NCBI RefSeq assembly: GCF_034676545.1
Contig: NZ_JAUCBZ010000015.1
Coordinates: 775,001 to 839,000, forward strand
DNA length: 64,000 nt
DNA from: Pararhodobacter sp.
GTDB taxonomy: Bacteria; Pseudomonadota; Alphaproteobacteria; Rhodobacterales; Rhodobacteraceae
Direction: 5' to 3'
A program made the translations under genes and the position numbers. Shown here piece after piece: positions 8,754 through 16,997 of the stretch. Each line of letters opens with the position of its first letter. The first letter of the stretch is position 1. The notes beneath the pieces were generated by a model that searched no databases, was not told where the DNA came from, and saw nothing but the letters and a program-made list of their open reading frames with translations.

Positions 8754-9979
8754 TGTCCAGCCCGCGAAACGGCCCCGGTGTCGATGCGCGCCACGGCCTC
8801 GAGCCCGACATAATGCGCGGCAAGCACCGACGACGGAGCATCCAGCGCGACCAGCACGCGGATCACCCGGGCGTCGGAATTGGCGGCGGCATCATCCGAG
8901 ATCAGACCCTGTCGCCCCACGGTCAGGCCGATGCTGGCCACCGTGCCGCGCAAGGACTGACCCAGCGCGGGCGCTGCCAGTTCGACCGGTTGGCCCACGG
9001 CGACGGCGCTGATGCGATCCTGCCAGACCTCGACCTCGGCCATCATGACGCTGATGTCACCCATCTCCATGATGCCCACGTTTGGCGGGCGCTGCCCCGG
9101 TGTGGCGTGAATATCCAGGATCGTGCCGTCAATCGGCGCGCGCACCTCGGCGCGGGCCATGTCCATCCGGGCGCGCAACAGTTCAGCCTCGGCGGCGGCG
9201 ACGTTCAGGGTTGCCACGACGACATCGGGTTGATCCTCCAGCGCCCCGGCGGTGAAGCGGGCCAGCGTCGCCTCGGCACGTTGCACGGCGATCTGTGCGC
9301 CCTCGGCGGCGGTGCGGGCGGTGTCCAGCGTCGTACTGGCGGATACACCGCGCTCGGCCAGATCGGCGATGCGCGCAAGACTGGTCTCGGATTCGCGGGC
9401 CGTGGCGCGCGCCTGATCCAGCGTTGCCTGCGCCTCGGCCTGGCTGGCGGTGATGGCGCTGCGGGTTTGCGCCAGCGTGGCTTGCCGGATGGCAAGATTG
9501 GCCTCGGCCATCAGCACCGCACCCTCCAGTGCCGGGGCGTTATCCAGCCGCGCCACCGGATCGCCGCGTGTCACCGTATCGCCAACCGCGACAAGGATCT
9601 CGGTGACCCGCGCATCGCCCGCGCCATAGGGTGCGGCGACAATCGCCACATCGCCCCGCGGCATCAGGCGCGACAGGCCGATAACATCGGTCGGCAGCAG
9701 GGTTTCGGCCATGTCCTGCGGCAGTTCGATATCCGCCGGCAGCGCAATGGGGTGGTCGGCACCGCCGCCGGGTTGCAAGCCGGTCAGCGCGTAGAATTTC
9801 TGCAGGCCCGGAGGCTGATAATACAGGCCGATCACGCTGCCGATGAAAACGGACAACGGGATCAGCAGAACCAGCAAAAACCGTTTGCGAAACCAGCGCC
9901 GCCGCCGGGGCGTGGCGTCATCGCCTGCCGTGTCTCGTCCGAGATCAAGCGGCAAGTCGGGGGCGTCCTTTGCGGTCAT
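8750..9979 (-). CDS. HlyD-family adaptor of the DevBCA-type exporter
   Basis: The 409-residue adaptor has an Arg-rich cytoplasmic start followed by one membrane anchor (FLLVLLIPLSVFIGSVIGLYY, about 32-52). A lipoyl half (VTEILVAVGDTVTRGDPVARL), a long Ala/Glu/Gln coiled coil (about 150-260) and the second half (VRAPIDGTILDIHATPGQRP) follow. The start at 9979 is preceded by AAGGACG at a proper distance; the frame is open further upstream only as the antisense of the DUF2726 gene. It is the first gene of the exporter unit and should bridge the permease to an outer-membrane channel. Confidence 0.9.
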   Translation of the reverse strand: MTAKDAPDLPLDLGRDTAGDDATPRRRRWFRKRFLLVLLIPLSVFIGSVIGLYYQPPGLQKFYALTGLQPGGGADHPIALPADIELPQDMAETLLPTDVIGLSRLMPRGDVAIVAAPYGAGDARVTEILVAVGDTVTRGDPVARLDNAPALEGAVLMAEANLAIRQATLAQTRSAITASQAEAQATLDQARATARESETSLARIADLAERGVSASTTLDTARTAAEGAQIAVQRAEATLARFTAGALEDQPDVVVATLNVAAAEAELLRARMDMARAEVRAPIDGTILDIHATPGQRPPNVGIMEMGDISVMMAEVEVWQDRISAVAVGQPVELAAPALGQSLRGTVASIGLTVGRQGLISDDAAANSDARVIRVLVALDAPSSVLAAHYVGLEAVARIDTGAVSRAGQ

Positions 9980-10083
9980 CGTGGTCGTCCTTCCGAATAC
10001 AGGTCCGGCAAGGTATAGGCGGCGCGCGACATGCGGTCTTTGCGCTAAGTCATGAAATGCGCCGTCTGGTGTGTTTGCCGGGC

Positions 10084-10728
10084 TCAGGTATAGCTCAGCG
10101 TTTCGGTCCCGATGCCAAGCAGCCGCTTCATTTGCGCGGTGATATCGTCCGGGCGCATATCCGGCGTCACCTCCAGCAAGGGGATTCCGGCACGGCGCAG
10201 GGCTTCTTTCTTGACCGCATCGCGCAGGAACGCGGTTTGACCCAGATAATGCCCCGACCCCTGATACTCGACCGCCAGCGCGCCTTGCCCTGTTCTGTCG
10301 ATAATCAGGAAATCCACGCGCTTGGAATTGATTGAGGCAAAGGCTTCTTCTTTGAGCGCTACCTCGGTTTGCGGCTCGGGCTTGAGGAATTCGCCGAGAT
10401 TGACCTGCGCCATGACGCGATACCCATCCCGAAGCCCGGCGCTGGTGCGTTCCAGAATGGAGAAAACACGGTACTCGCCCTTGTTCATCAAGGGCGTTTT
10501 CACGAAGCCCACACGCGCAATGGCCTCTGCCTGCAGTTTCGGGTCGCGCATATCCCGACGCCCCGCGGTGTTCTGGCTGTATCGCCACGCAGTCCGCGTG
10601 CCACGCCGTCTGCCCCGGAGCCGATGTTCAAGAATCTTGACCACCAGCAGCAATCCGAAGGGCACCAGAAGCCACGGCGAGAGGTTTGCCAGAACATTCT
10701 GTACGGCCATTTCAAGCATATTCTCCAT
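10084..10728 (-). CDS. DUF2726 domain membrane-anchored protein
   Basis: The protein of about 214 residues begins with a membrane segment (LLVPFGLLLVVKILEH) and a basic linker. The DUF2726 domain follows, with its usual opening LMNKGEYRVFSILE, the VDFLIID strand and ALAVEYQGSGHY. DUF2726 resembles restriction-endonuclease-like folds; the Asp and the Glu-x-Gln in these strands could be remnants of a PD-(D/E)xK core, but nuclease activity is not shown. I prefer the ATG at 10728; an in-frame TTG lies five codons upstream. It is on the same strand as, and 105 nt before, the exporter genes. Function unknown. Confidence 0.8.
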   Translation of the reverse strand: MENMLEMAVQNVLANLSPWLLVPFGLLLVVKILEHRLRGRRRGTRTAWRYSQNTAGRRDMRDPKLQAEAIARVGFVKTPLMNKGEYRVFSILERTSAGLRDGYRVMAQVNLGEFLKPEPQTEVALKEEAFASINSKRVDFLIIDRTGQGALAVEYQGSGHYLGQTAFLRDAVKKEALRRAGIPLLEVTPDMRPDDITAQMKRLLGIGTETLSYT

Positions 10729-10760
10729 GACGGCACTCCACAACTTATACCTGTATCGGC

Positions 10761-11024
10761 CTAAGGCGAGAAACGGACAAAATTATGGCGCGGCGCCGGG
10801 ACTTGCGGGTGATCGGTGCCGGGCCGTTTTGGCCGCGGGGCTGTCAGGATTTTCACGCGGGTTTGGTGTCTCGTGGTGGAGACACGCACCGCCCCAGCGG
10901 CCATCAGGGCGTGCGCCTCGGCGGGCGTCAGCACGGGACGGGCGGCGCAGAACGCCCTTTGCGCGGGGCCATCACGCTGCGCCGGGAACAGGGTGAACAA
11001 CTCGTCCCGGGTCGCGCGAGCCAT
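10761..11024 (-). CDS. Small hypothetical protein, doubtful
   Basis: An open frame of 87 codons starts at an ATG (MARATRDELFTLFPAQ) and ends VRFSP. The middle phrase FCAARPVLTPAEAHALMAAGAV looks protein-like, but I recognise no family, no clear ribosome binding site is seen, and the tail is rich in Arg/Pro. A TTG start at 11102 would lengthen it. It could be a fragment of a decayed gene. Confidence 0.25.
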   Translation of the reverse strand: MARATRDELFTLFPAQRDGPAQRAFCAARPVLTPAEAHALMAAGAVRVSTTRHQTRVKILTAPRPKRPGTDHPQVPAPRHNFVRFSP

Positions 11025-11097
11025 CGCCCTCGCCGGTTTCGCCGCCGATGATCTTGTGATCGGATGACAGCGAGGGGTTTTGCCGGGCGGCGGCAAG

Positions 11098-11123
11098 GCC
11101 AAGGCGTCTCTTACCGCCTTGGC
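11098..11123 (-). terminator. Stem-loop downstream of mdeB-like gene
   Basis: GCCAAGGCG and CGCCTTGGC form a perfect 9-bp stem around an 8-nt loop, starting 26 nt after the stop of the 11149-13521 gene. No T-run follows on the minus strand, so it may be an mRNA-end stabiliser or a non-canonical terminator. Confidence 0.4.
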
Positions 11124-11148
11124 GTCTGATCATTCCGGCCTGCCGCGG

Positions 11149-13521
11149 TTAGGCAGGTGTGTTGCGTGGCAGCTTCCGGCCGCGTGACAGCTCGCTGGCC
11201 GATTGCACCAATGCCGCCGCATCAATCCGGAAATGGCGGTACAGATCCGCAATCGTTCCGGTCTGCCCAAAGTGTTCGACGCCATGCGAGACGGTTTGAT
11301 GCCCGCGCACCGCGCCCAGCCAGGACAGCGTTGCCGGGTGCCCGTCGATCACCGTGATCAGAATGCAATCGCGCGGCACATCGCGCAGCAGCGTTTCAAT
11401 ATGCGCCTGTGCGCTGTCGTGGCCATGCGCGCGCGCCCGCTGCGCCGCCGTCCAGCCTGCGTTCAGGCGGTCGGCCGAGGTCACCGCCAGCACGCCGACA
11501 TCGCGCCGCCCCTGGGCGATCTCGCCCGCGGCCTTGATCGCCTCGGGCGCGACGGCCCCTTGATAAGCGATCACCACCTCGCAATTCGGCCCCGGCTTGC
11601 GCATCCAATAGGCGCCGTCGATGGCCCCTTGGCGGAAATCGTCATCCACCCGCTTGCCCGGTTGCTCCAGCGGGTTGGTGGTCAGCCGCAGATACACCGA
11701 GCCGCCGGTCTCGTCGCGCAGCCAGGTGCGCTCATCGGGGTCGCCTTCGCCGTCCTTTTGCAGGTAGCCGAACGCCCATTCCATGATCACCGCCAGCTCG
11801 TCGGCAAAGGCAGGTTCGAACGCGGCCAGCCCGTCTTGCGACATGCCGATCAACGGCGAGCCAATGGATTGATGCGCGCCGCCCTCATAGGCCAGGGTCA
11901 CGCCAGACGGGGTGCCGACAATGATAAAGCGCGCATCCTGATAGCAGGCGTAGTTCAGCGCATCGAGACCGCGCGCCACGAATGGATCATAGACCGTGCC
12001 AATCGGGATCAGCCGCTTGCCAAACAGCGAATGCGACAGGCCCGCCGCCGCCAACAGCAGAAACAGGTTCATCTCGGCGATGCCCAACTCGATATGCTGG
12101 CCCTCGGGCGCGAACTCCCATTTTGCGGTCGAGGGGATATTCTCGGCCTTGAACGTATCGGCCTGATGCGCGCGTGCAAACAGTTTGCGGCGGTTGACCC
12201 AGGGGCCAAGGTTGGTGGTGCCGGTCACATCGGGCGAGGTGGTGACGATGCGTTCCGCCAACAGGCTGTCGCCCTTGGACAGATCGTCAAGGATTTTGCC
12301 AAAGGCCATCTGCGTGGAGATTTCGCGATCCGACGACAGGGAGATTGACGGCACCGGGATGATATCATCCTTGAAGCGACGCGGGCCCTTGGCAAAGAAC
12401 GGGGTGTTTTGCAGCTGGCGCTCAAAGGCGTCCGGGTCGGCGATGGTGGCGAACCTGTCCCATTCCTGCCCCTCCGGCACGCCCATATATTCCTGCCAGG
12501 CGGCCATCTGCGTCTTGTTCATCAACCCGCCGTGGTTGTCCTTGTGGCCGGCAATCGGCGTGCCCCAACCCTTGATCGTATAGGCCAGAAAGCAGACCGG
12601 GCGGTCATGGTCGATCGCGGCAAAGGTATCGGCCATCGTCGACACGCAATTGCCGCCGAGGTTCTCCATCAGGTCCGCCAATTCCGCATCACTGCGCCGC
12701 TCGATCAGCGCGGTGACGTCACCCTGATCGCCCAAGGCATCCATCAGCCGCGCGCGCCAGACGGCACCGCCCATGAAGGTCAGCGCGGCATAAAGCTGGT
12801 TCGGGCAATCGTCGATCCACTGGCGCAGTTTCTCGCCGCCGGGTTCCTGAAACGCGGCGCGCTGAAGCACACCGTATTTGACCCGCACCACATCCCAGCC
12901 GAACGCATCAAAGATCTTTTCGACCCGCTGAAACAGGCCCTCGCGCACGATGCCATCCAGCGATTGCCGGTTGTAATCAATCACCCACCAGCAGTTGCGC
13001 AGATCGTTTTTCCAACCCTCTTGCAGCGCCTCGTAGATGTTGCCCTCGTCCAGTTCGGCATCGCCCACCAGCGCGATCATGCGGCCCAGCTGCTGATCCT
13101 GCCCCCAGGATTTCGCCTGAATATAGTCCTGAATGAGCGCGGCAAAGGAGGTGATCGCCACGCCCAGCCCCACCGAGCCGGTCGAGAAATCGACGTCGTC
13201 AACATCCTTGGTGCGGCTGGGATAGCTTTGCACCCCGCCATAGCCGCGGAAATTCTCCATTTTTTCGCGGGTCTGGTGGCCCATCAGGTATTGGATCGCG
13301 TGAAAGACCGGCGAGGCATGGGGTTTGACCGCCACGCGATCCTCGGGCCGCAGGATCTGAAAATAGAGCGCCGTCAGGATCGAGACCATCGAGGCGCTGC
13401 TGGCCTGATGCCCACCGACCTTGATCCCGTCCGCCTTTGGCCGGATGTGGTTGGCGTGGTGGATCATCCAGTGCGACAGCCACAGCAGGCGCTGTTCGAT
13501 GGTCTTGAGGTCTTGCGGCAT
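11149..13521 (-). CDS. mdeB: AceE/transketolase-like 2-oxoacid decarboxylase (MdeB type)
   Basis: This 790-residue thiamine-diphosphate enzyme has the order of homodimeric pyruvate dehydrogenase E1 (AceE): GGHQASSAS (37-45), a ThDP-binding GDAELDEGN (153-161) ending in VIDYNRQSLDG, and a pyrimidine domain with LGIAEMN. It is shorter than AceE (about 890). Its gene lies just after a methionine gamma-lyase gene, and an Lrp-type regulator is divergent. This is the arrangement of mdeR-mdeA-mdeB of Pseudomonas putida, where MdeB is an E1-like protein for 2-oxobutyrate, the product of the lyase. I infer the same role. No E2 or E3 gene is adjacent, so it must use other subunits or act as a decarboxylase alone. 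A generic transketolase label would be less precise. Confidence 0.8.
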   Translation of the reverse strand: MPQDLKTIEQRLLWLSHWMIHHANHIRPKADGIKVGGHQASSASMVSILTALYFQILRPEDRVAVKPHASPVFHAIQYLMGHQTREKMENFRGYGGVQSYPSRTKDVDDVDFSTGSVGLGVAITSFAALIQDYIQAKSWGQDQQLGRMIALVGDAELDEGNIYEALQEGWKNDLRNCWWVIDYNRQSLDGIVREGLFQRVEKIFDAFGWDVVRVKYGVLQRAAFQEPGGEKLRQWIDDCPNQLYAALTFMGGAVWRARLMDALGDQGDVTALIERRSDAELADLMENLGGNCVSTMADTFAAIDHDRPVCFLAYTIKGWGTPIAGHKDNHGGLMNKTQMAAWQEYMGVPEGQEWDRFATIADPDAFERQLQNTPFFAKGPRRFKDDIIPVPSISLSSDREISTQMAFGKILDDLSKGDSLLAERIVTTSPDVTGTTNLGPWVNRRKLFARAHQADTFKAENIPSTAKWEFAPEGQHIELGIAEMNLFLLLAAAGLSHSLFGKRLIPIGTVYDPFVARGLDALNYACYQDARFIIVGTPSGVTLAYEGGAHQSIGSPLIGMSQDGLAAFEPAFADELAVIMEWAFGYLQKDGEGDPDERTWLRDETGGSVYLRLTTNPLEQPGKRVDDDFRQGAIDGAYWMRKPGPNCEVVIAYQGAVAPEAIKAAGEIAQGRRDVGVLAVTSADRLNAGWTAAQRARAHGHDSAQAHIETLLRDVPRDCILITVIDGHPATLSWLGAVRGHQTVSHGVEHFGQTGTIADLYRHFRIDAAALVQSASELSRGRKLPRNTPA

Positions 13522-13532
13522 GTCAGGTTTCC

Positions 13533-14739
13533 TTATGCGGCGCTCCGTGCCGGGGGCTTGGGCAGGGCTTGGTCGAGATCGTAGAGCAAGTCATCGACAC
13601 CTTCGAGTCCCACTGACAGGCGCACAAGGCCCTCGCCGATCCCATGCAAGGCGCGCTCTTCGGGGCTATAGGTCGAATGCGTCATGCTGGCCGGGTGCTG
13701 GATCAGCGTTTCGGCATCGCCCAGCGATACGGCGCGGGTGATCAGGTGCAGCCGGTTCATCATCGACCGGCCTGCCGCCATGCCGCCCTCCAGCTCAAAC
13801 GCGATCATGCCGCCGAATTGCGCCATCTGCCGGGTGGCAAGGTCGTGTTGTTCAAAGCTTTTCAGGCCGGGATACGAGACCTTCTGCACGCCGGGGGTTT
13901 GCTCTAGGAACGCGGCGATGGTGGCGGCGCTGGAACAATGCCGGTCCATGCGCAATTCCAGGGTTTTCAGGCCGCGCAAGATCAACATGGCGTTGAACGG
14001 GGCCATCACCGCGCCGGTCATGTCCTTCATGCCATAGAGCCGAATTTCCGAGACCAGTTCCGCCGACCCCGCCAGCAGACCCGCCACGACATCGCCATGC
14101 CCGCCCAGATATTTCGTCGCCGAGTGCAGCACGATATCAGCCCCGTGTTTGATCGGCTGCGTCAGATAGGGCGTGGCATAGGTGTTATCGACCACCACAT
14201 AGGCACCGCGCGCGTGGGCAATCCGCGAGATCGCCTGAATATCGACCAACCGCATGTTCGGGTTGGCGGGAGTCTCGAAATACACGACCTTGGTTTTGGC
14301 GCTGATCGCGGCGGTCAGGTTTTCGGGGTTGGTCAGGTCCACATGGGTGACGATCACGCCGAATTTTGCCAACCCGTGCTGCATGAAGGAAAAGGTGCAG
14401 CCATAGAGCGTCTTGTCGAGGATCACCTCGTCGCCCGGTGCCAGCAGCGTCCACATGGTCGCGGTGATCGCGCCCATGCCCGATGCCAGCGCCAGCCCGG
14501 CCTCGGCCCCCTCCAGGATCGCGATGCGTTTTTCCAGCAGGTCGCAGGTGGGGTTGGAAATGCGCGAATAGATATGCCCGGCGCGGTCGCCCGCGAACAT
14601 CTCGCCGCCGGCCTTCGGCGGATTCGAACGCGAAGGTCGAGGTCAGATGCAGGGGCGGCGTCAGCGCGCCTTCGTTCTGCATCGGGTCATAGCCATGGTG
14701 AATGGCACGCGTGGCAAAGCTCTGGGGACGATTGCGCAT
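13533..14739 (-). pseudogene. mdeA: L-methionine gamma-lyase, interrupted by a one-base frameshift
   Basis: Two frames together encode a PLP enzyme of about 401 residues (P. putida MGL has 398). The first 43 codons from ATG 14739 (RBS AGGAG) read FATRAIHHGYDPMQNEGALTPP-type sequence up to FAFESAEG. Near 14610-14616 one extra G/C shifts the frame, and the rest continues as MFAGDRAGHIYSRISNPT to the stop. Landmarks are YSRISNPT, GMGAITATMW, LYGCTFSF with the Cys characteristic of methionine gamma-lyases (Cys116 in P. putida), and SATKYLGGHGD with the PLP lysine. The reaction gives methanethiol, ammonia and 2-oxobutyrate. As with the RND gene, a consensus error is the first thing to exclude. O-acetylhomoserine-type Cys/Met enzymes are the alternative. 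Confidence 0.85.
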
Positions 14740-14810
14740 GGCGGAACTCCTGTGGTTTCGCCAAGCATGATAGGATGGTTTTGCGGCGCATTTCTTGCTA
14801 TCTGCGCCCA

Positions 14811-14840
14811 TATGCCGTGATATATTGGCATAAAATGCCA
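14811..14840. promoter_or_regulatory. Operator half-sites in the mdeA/lrp divergent region
   Basis: TATGCC (14811) and GGCATA (14827) form an inverted repeat with a 10-nt spacer, and TGGCAT-AAA-ATGCCA (14826-14840) forms a second palindrome sharing the middle half-site. Three phased GGCAT half-sites just upstream of the Lrp-type start suit an Lrp/AsnC regulator controlling both directions. Confidence 0.5.
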
Positions 14841-14854
14841 CGAAAGCCGAAAAA

Positions 14855-15313
14855 ATGGACGAGAAAGACCAACAAATCATCCGCGCCTTGCAGCGCAATG
14901 GCCGCATGTCGAATCAGGACCTCGCCGCCGAGGTGAACCTGTCGCCCTCGCCCTGCCTCAGACGGTTGCGCCTGTTGGAGCAAAGCGGCGCGATCAAGGG
15001 CTATAGCGCCACCATTGATGCCGAGGCTTACGGCCTGCCGGTCACGGTGTTCGTGCGCGTCAGTCTGGAAAATCACACCGGCGCGACGGTCAATCAATTC
15101 GAGAAAGACATCGCCCGCGTCGAGCAGGTGTTGGAGTGTTACATGATGACGGGAACGGCCGATTACCTGTTGCGGGTGGTCGTGGCGGATCTGGCGGATT
15201 ACGAACGATTCGTGCGCCGAAGGCTGCATCCGATCGGCGGGATTGCCTCGATCGACAGCAGTTTTGTGTACGGCGTCGTCAAACAAACCGCCGTGTTTCC
15301 GAGGCTGGATTGA
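14855..15313 (+). CDS. mdeR: Lrp/AsnC-family regulator (MdeR type)
   Basis: The 152-residue protein has an N-terminal HTH (DEKDQQIIRALQRNGRMSNQDLAAEVNLSPSPCLRRLRLLEQ, roughly residues 2-44) and a C-terminal ligand-binding RAM domain (from about 65, with CYMMTGTADYLLRVVVADL). It is divergent from mdeA-mdeB with palindromes between, as in P. putida, where the Lrp-type MdeR activates mdeAB. Methionine or a related amino acid is the likely effector by analogy. The gene symbol rests on gene order as well as on family; Lrp paralogues are numerous. Confidence 0.8.
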   Translation: MDEKDQQIIRALQRNGRMSNQDLAAEVNLSPSPCLRRLRLLEQSGAIKGYSATIDAEAYGLPVTVFVRVSLENHTGATVNQFEKDIARVEQVLECYMMTGTADYLLRVVVADLADYERFVRRRLHPIGGIASIDSSFVYGVVKQTAVFPRLD

Positions 15314-15774
15314 CGGGGTCCGGCCCGTCGTGACTGATATGACGCTCGCGCCGTTTGGCGTTTGGCTGAGATACACTAGATGAACACTGTAATGGGGGTG
15401 TCCGGGCGGATTTGGCCGGGCTTCCGGGCGATCCCGTCGCCGAACCTTGCAGGGATTGCCGAGAGTTGACGCGTCGACTGCAATGCATGGTTTGACCCTT
15501 GGCCATCCCCCGGAAGGCGCGATACCGGGCGTTACTCTGCCAATATGGCGATAAGCGCGGGTGGGCGTGCGCATAATCGCAAGAAATCCTTTGAAAACTC
15601 AATCCTCTGGTTTTGTCGCACCCGGCGGGACGCCCCCATCGAGGGGGCTGGCAGGGTGCTTTCCTGTCTCAGGATCGACCGGGGTGCGCCGTGCACGAGG
15701 CGTGAACGGAGGGCTTGACGCATGAATATTTTATGTTCAATAAATGAAGTGAACTGCGGGGGAGCCGGTGAAAT
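15314..15774. other. Gene-poor stretch after the Lrp-type gene
   Basis: No convincing gene was seen in these 460 bases. A short GC hairpin (GACGGG...CCCGTC) follows the lrp stop without a T-run. At 15715-15750 an AT-rich patch with TTGACG could hold a promoter for the rightward genes that follow. Confidence 0.35.
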
Positions 15775-16056
15775 ATGGGTGAGTCATCGCAAGCCTTGAC
15801 GGACGTGTCCCGCCCGATCCGATCCGCGACTCTGCCCGCCTGTGCCGTCAGCTCAATCAAGGATGTGCTCGGCTGCGATGATGGCCGGCTCGACGAGGCG
15901 CGCAGAGGGCTGAAAGAGCACCACGTTGCAATTTGCAATCGGTCGCACCGGATTCTGACGCCTGAGGCCCCGCGGCTCAGCGCGATGTTGAACGTAAAAC
16001 GCGACCGGTTGCGGACGCTCGATCAGGAACGCAGGAAAGACGAGGCCCTACAATGA
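15775..16056 (+). CDS. Small hypothetical protein, uncertain
   Basis: A 93-codon frame begins 10 nt after GGGGGAG and its stop overlaps the start of the DUF1295 gene by 4 nt, which suggests translational coupling. The protein (MGESSQALTDVSRP to RKDEALQ) is soluble and charged at its end; I recognise no domain. An AT-rich patch with a TTGACG hexamer lies about 55 nt upstream. It may be a genuine small leader gene or a chance frame. Confidence 0.35.
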   Translation: MGESSQALTDVSRPIRSATLPACAVSSIKDVLGCDDGRLDEARRGLKEHHVAICNRSHRILTPEAPRLSAMLNVKRDRLRTLDQERRKDEALQ

Positions 16057-16997
16057 TTTACGCTCTGATTCTCTGGCTTGTGTTTGTCGTGGCATGGCGT
16101 CTGGTCATGCCAAAGGAGGCCCGGGGCCGAAACTGGAGCTACGCCCATATGGCCGCCCCCGGTGTTGCGCTTGGCCTCTATGCCATCGCCCCCACGGCCC
16201 TTGCCGCGCCGGTGCTGGCGTGGCTCTGCGGTTTGCTTGCAATGGGTGTTCTGGGGGCAGTCGCGTGGTCCATCGGCCAGGCGCGCACCAATCACAGCAT
16301 CATGGATGTGGCCTATCCCTGCATCAGTCTGGGGATTGCGTTGACCACTGTTCTGGTCGCCGCACCCGCGTTCACGCTGCGGTTGGCGGTGGTGCTGGGG
16401 TTGATGGTGATCTGGATGGCGCGCATGGTGCACCACGCCTATGGCACCAACGTCGGCACCGAGCAGGAACCCTATGCCACCCATCGCCGCCGCTTTGGCA
16501 CGCGCTGGCCCGCCTGGAGCTTTTTTGCGGTCTACATGCTGCAAGGGATCCTGATCTGGATCTGGTGTATGCCCTTTGCCTTCGCGGCCTCGGTCGAGGG
16601 GGCCGCGATGCGTGTGACCGACTGGATCGGCGTCGTGGTCTGGCTGGTGGGGTTCTTGTTCCTGGTGATCAGCGACAGCCAGATGAACGCCTTCAAATCC
16701 AACCCTGCAAACAAGGGTGGCATCATGGATCGCGGCCTCTGGGCGGTGTCGCGGCACCCGAATTATTTTGGCGAATCGCTGGTGTGGTTCGGCTATTTCT
16801 GCTTTGCGCTGGCGCATCCCTGGGGCTGGCTCAGCGTGATCGGGCCGCTCTATACGACGTGGTTCATGGGCTGGGGTTCGGCGACACCGGGCAACGAGCG
16901 CCACATGCGCAAGACGCGCGGCGCGGCGTGGGATGACTATGTGCGCCGCGTGCCGATGTTCTTTCCGGGCCTGCCGCGCAAAGGCGGGCGGGCGTGA
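16053..16997 (+). CDS. DUF1295 / steroid 5-alpha-reductase-like membrane protein
   Basis: The 314-residue inner-membrane protein has about seven hydrophobic helices and the DUF1295 end signature: GLWAVSRHPNYFGESLVWFGYF (about 228-250) followed by TTWFMGWGSATPGNERHMRKTRG. The family is related to steroid 5-alpha-reductase and isoprenylcysteine methyltransferase folds. Bacterial members are suspected NADPH reductases of lipidic enones, but most are uncharacterised. Its stop overlaps the start of the next SDR gene by 4 nt, so the two probably act together, perhaps on a lipid or steroid-like substrate (inference). Confidence 0.85.
   Translation: MIYALILWLVFVVAWRLVMPKEARGRNWSYAHMAAPGVALGLYAIAPTALAAPVLAWLCGLLAMGVLGAVAWSIGQARTNHSIMDVAYPCISLGIALTTVLVAAPAFTLRLAVVLGLMVIWMARMVHHAYGTNVGTEQEPYATHRRRFGTRWPAWSFFAVYMLQGILIWIWCMPFAFAASVEGAAMRVTDWIGVVVWLVGFLFLVISDSQMNAFKSNPANKGGIMDRGLWAVSRHPNYFGESLVWFGYFCFALAHPWGWLSVIGPLYTTWFMGWGSATPGNERHMRKTRGAAWDDYVRRVPMFFPGLPRKGGRA

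Noticed and set aside
7296..8813. A rightward frame of about 500 codons opposite the DevC-type permease gene
   Set aside because: Low-complexity His/Gln/Arg composition, no domain, and complete overlap with a recognisable FtsX-like gene.
11149..13521. Phosphoketolase or transketolase as function of the 790-residue ThDP enzyme
   Set aside because: GGHQASSAS, GDAELDEGN and the NRQSLDG phrase follow the AceE pattern, and the gene neighbours are those of mdeB.
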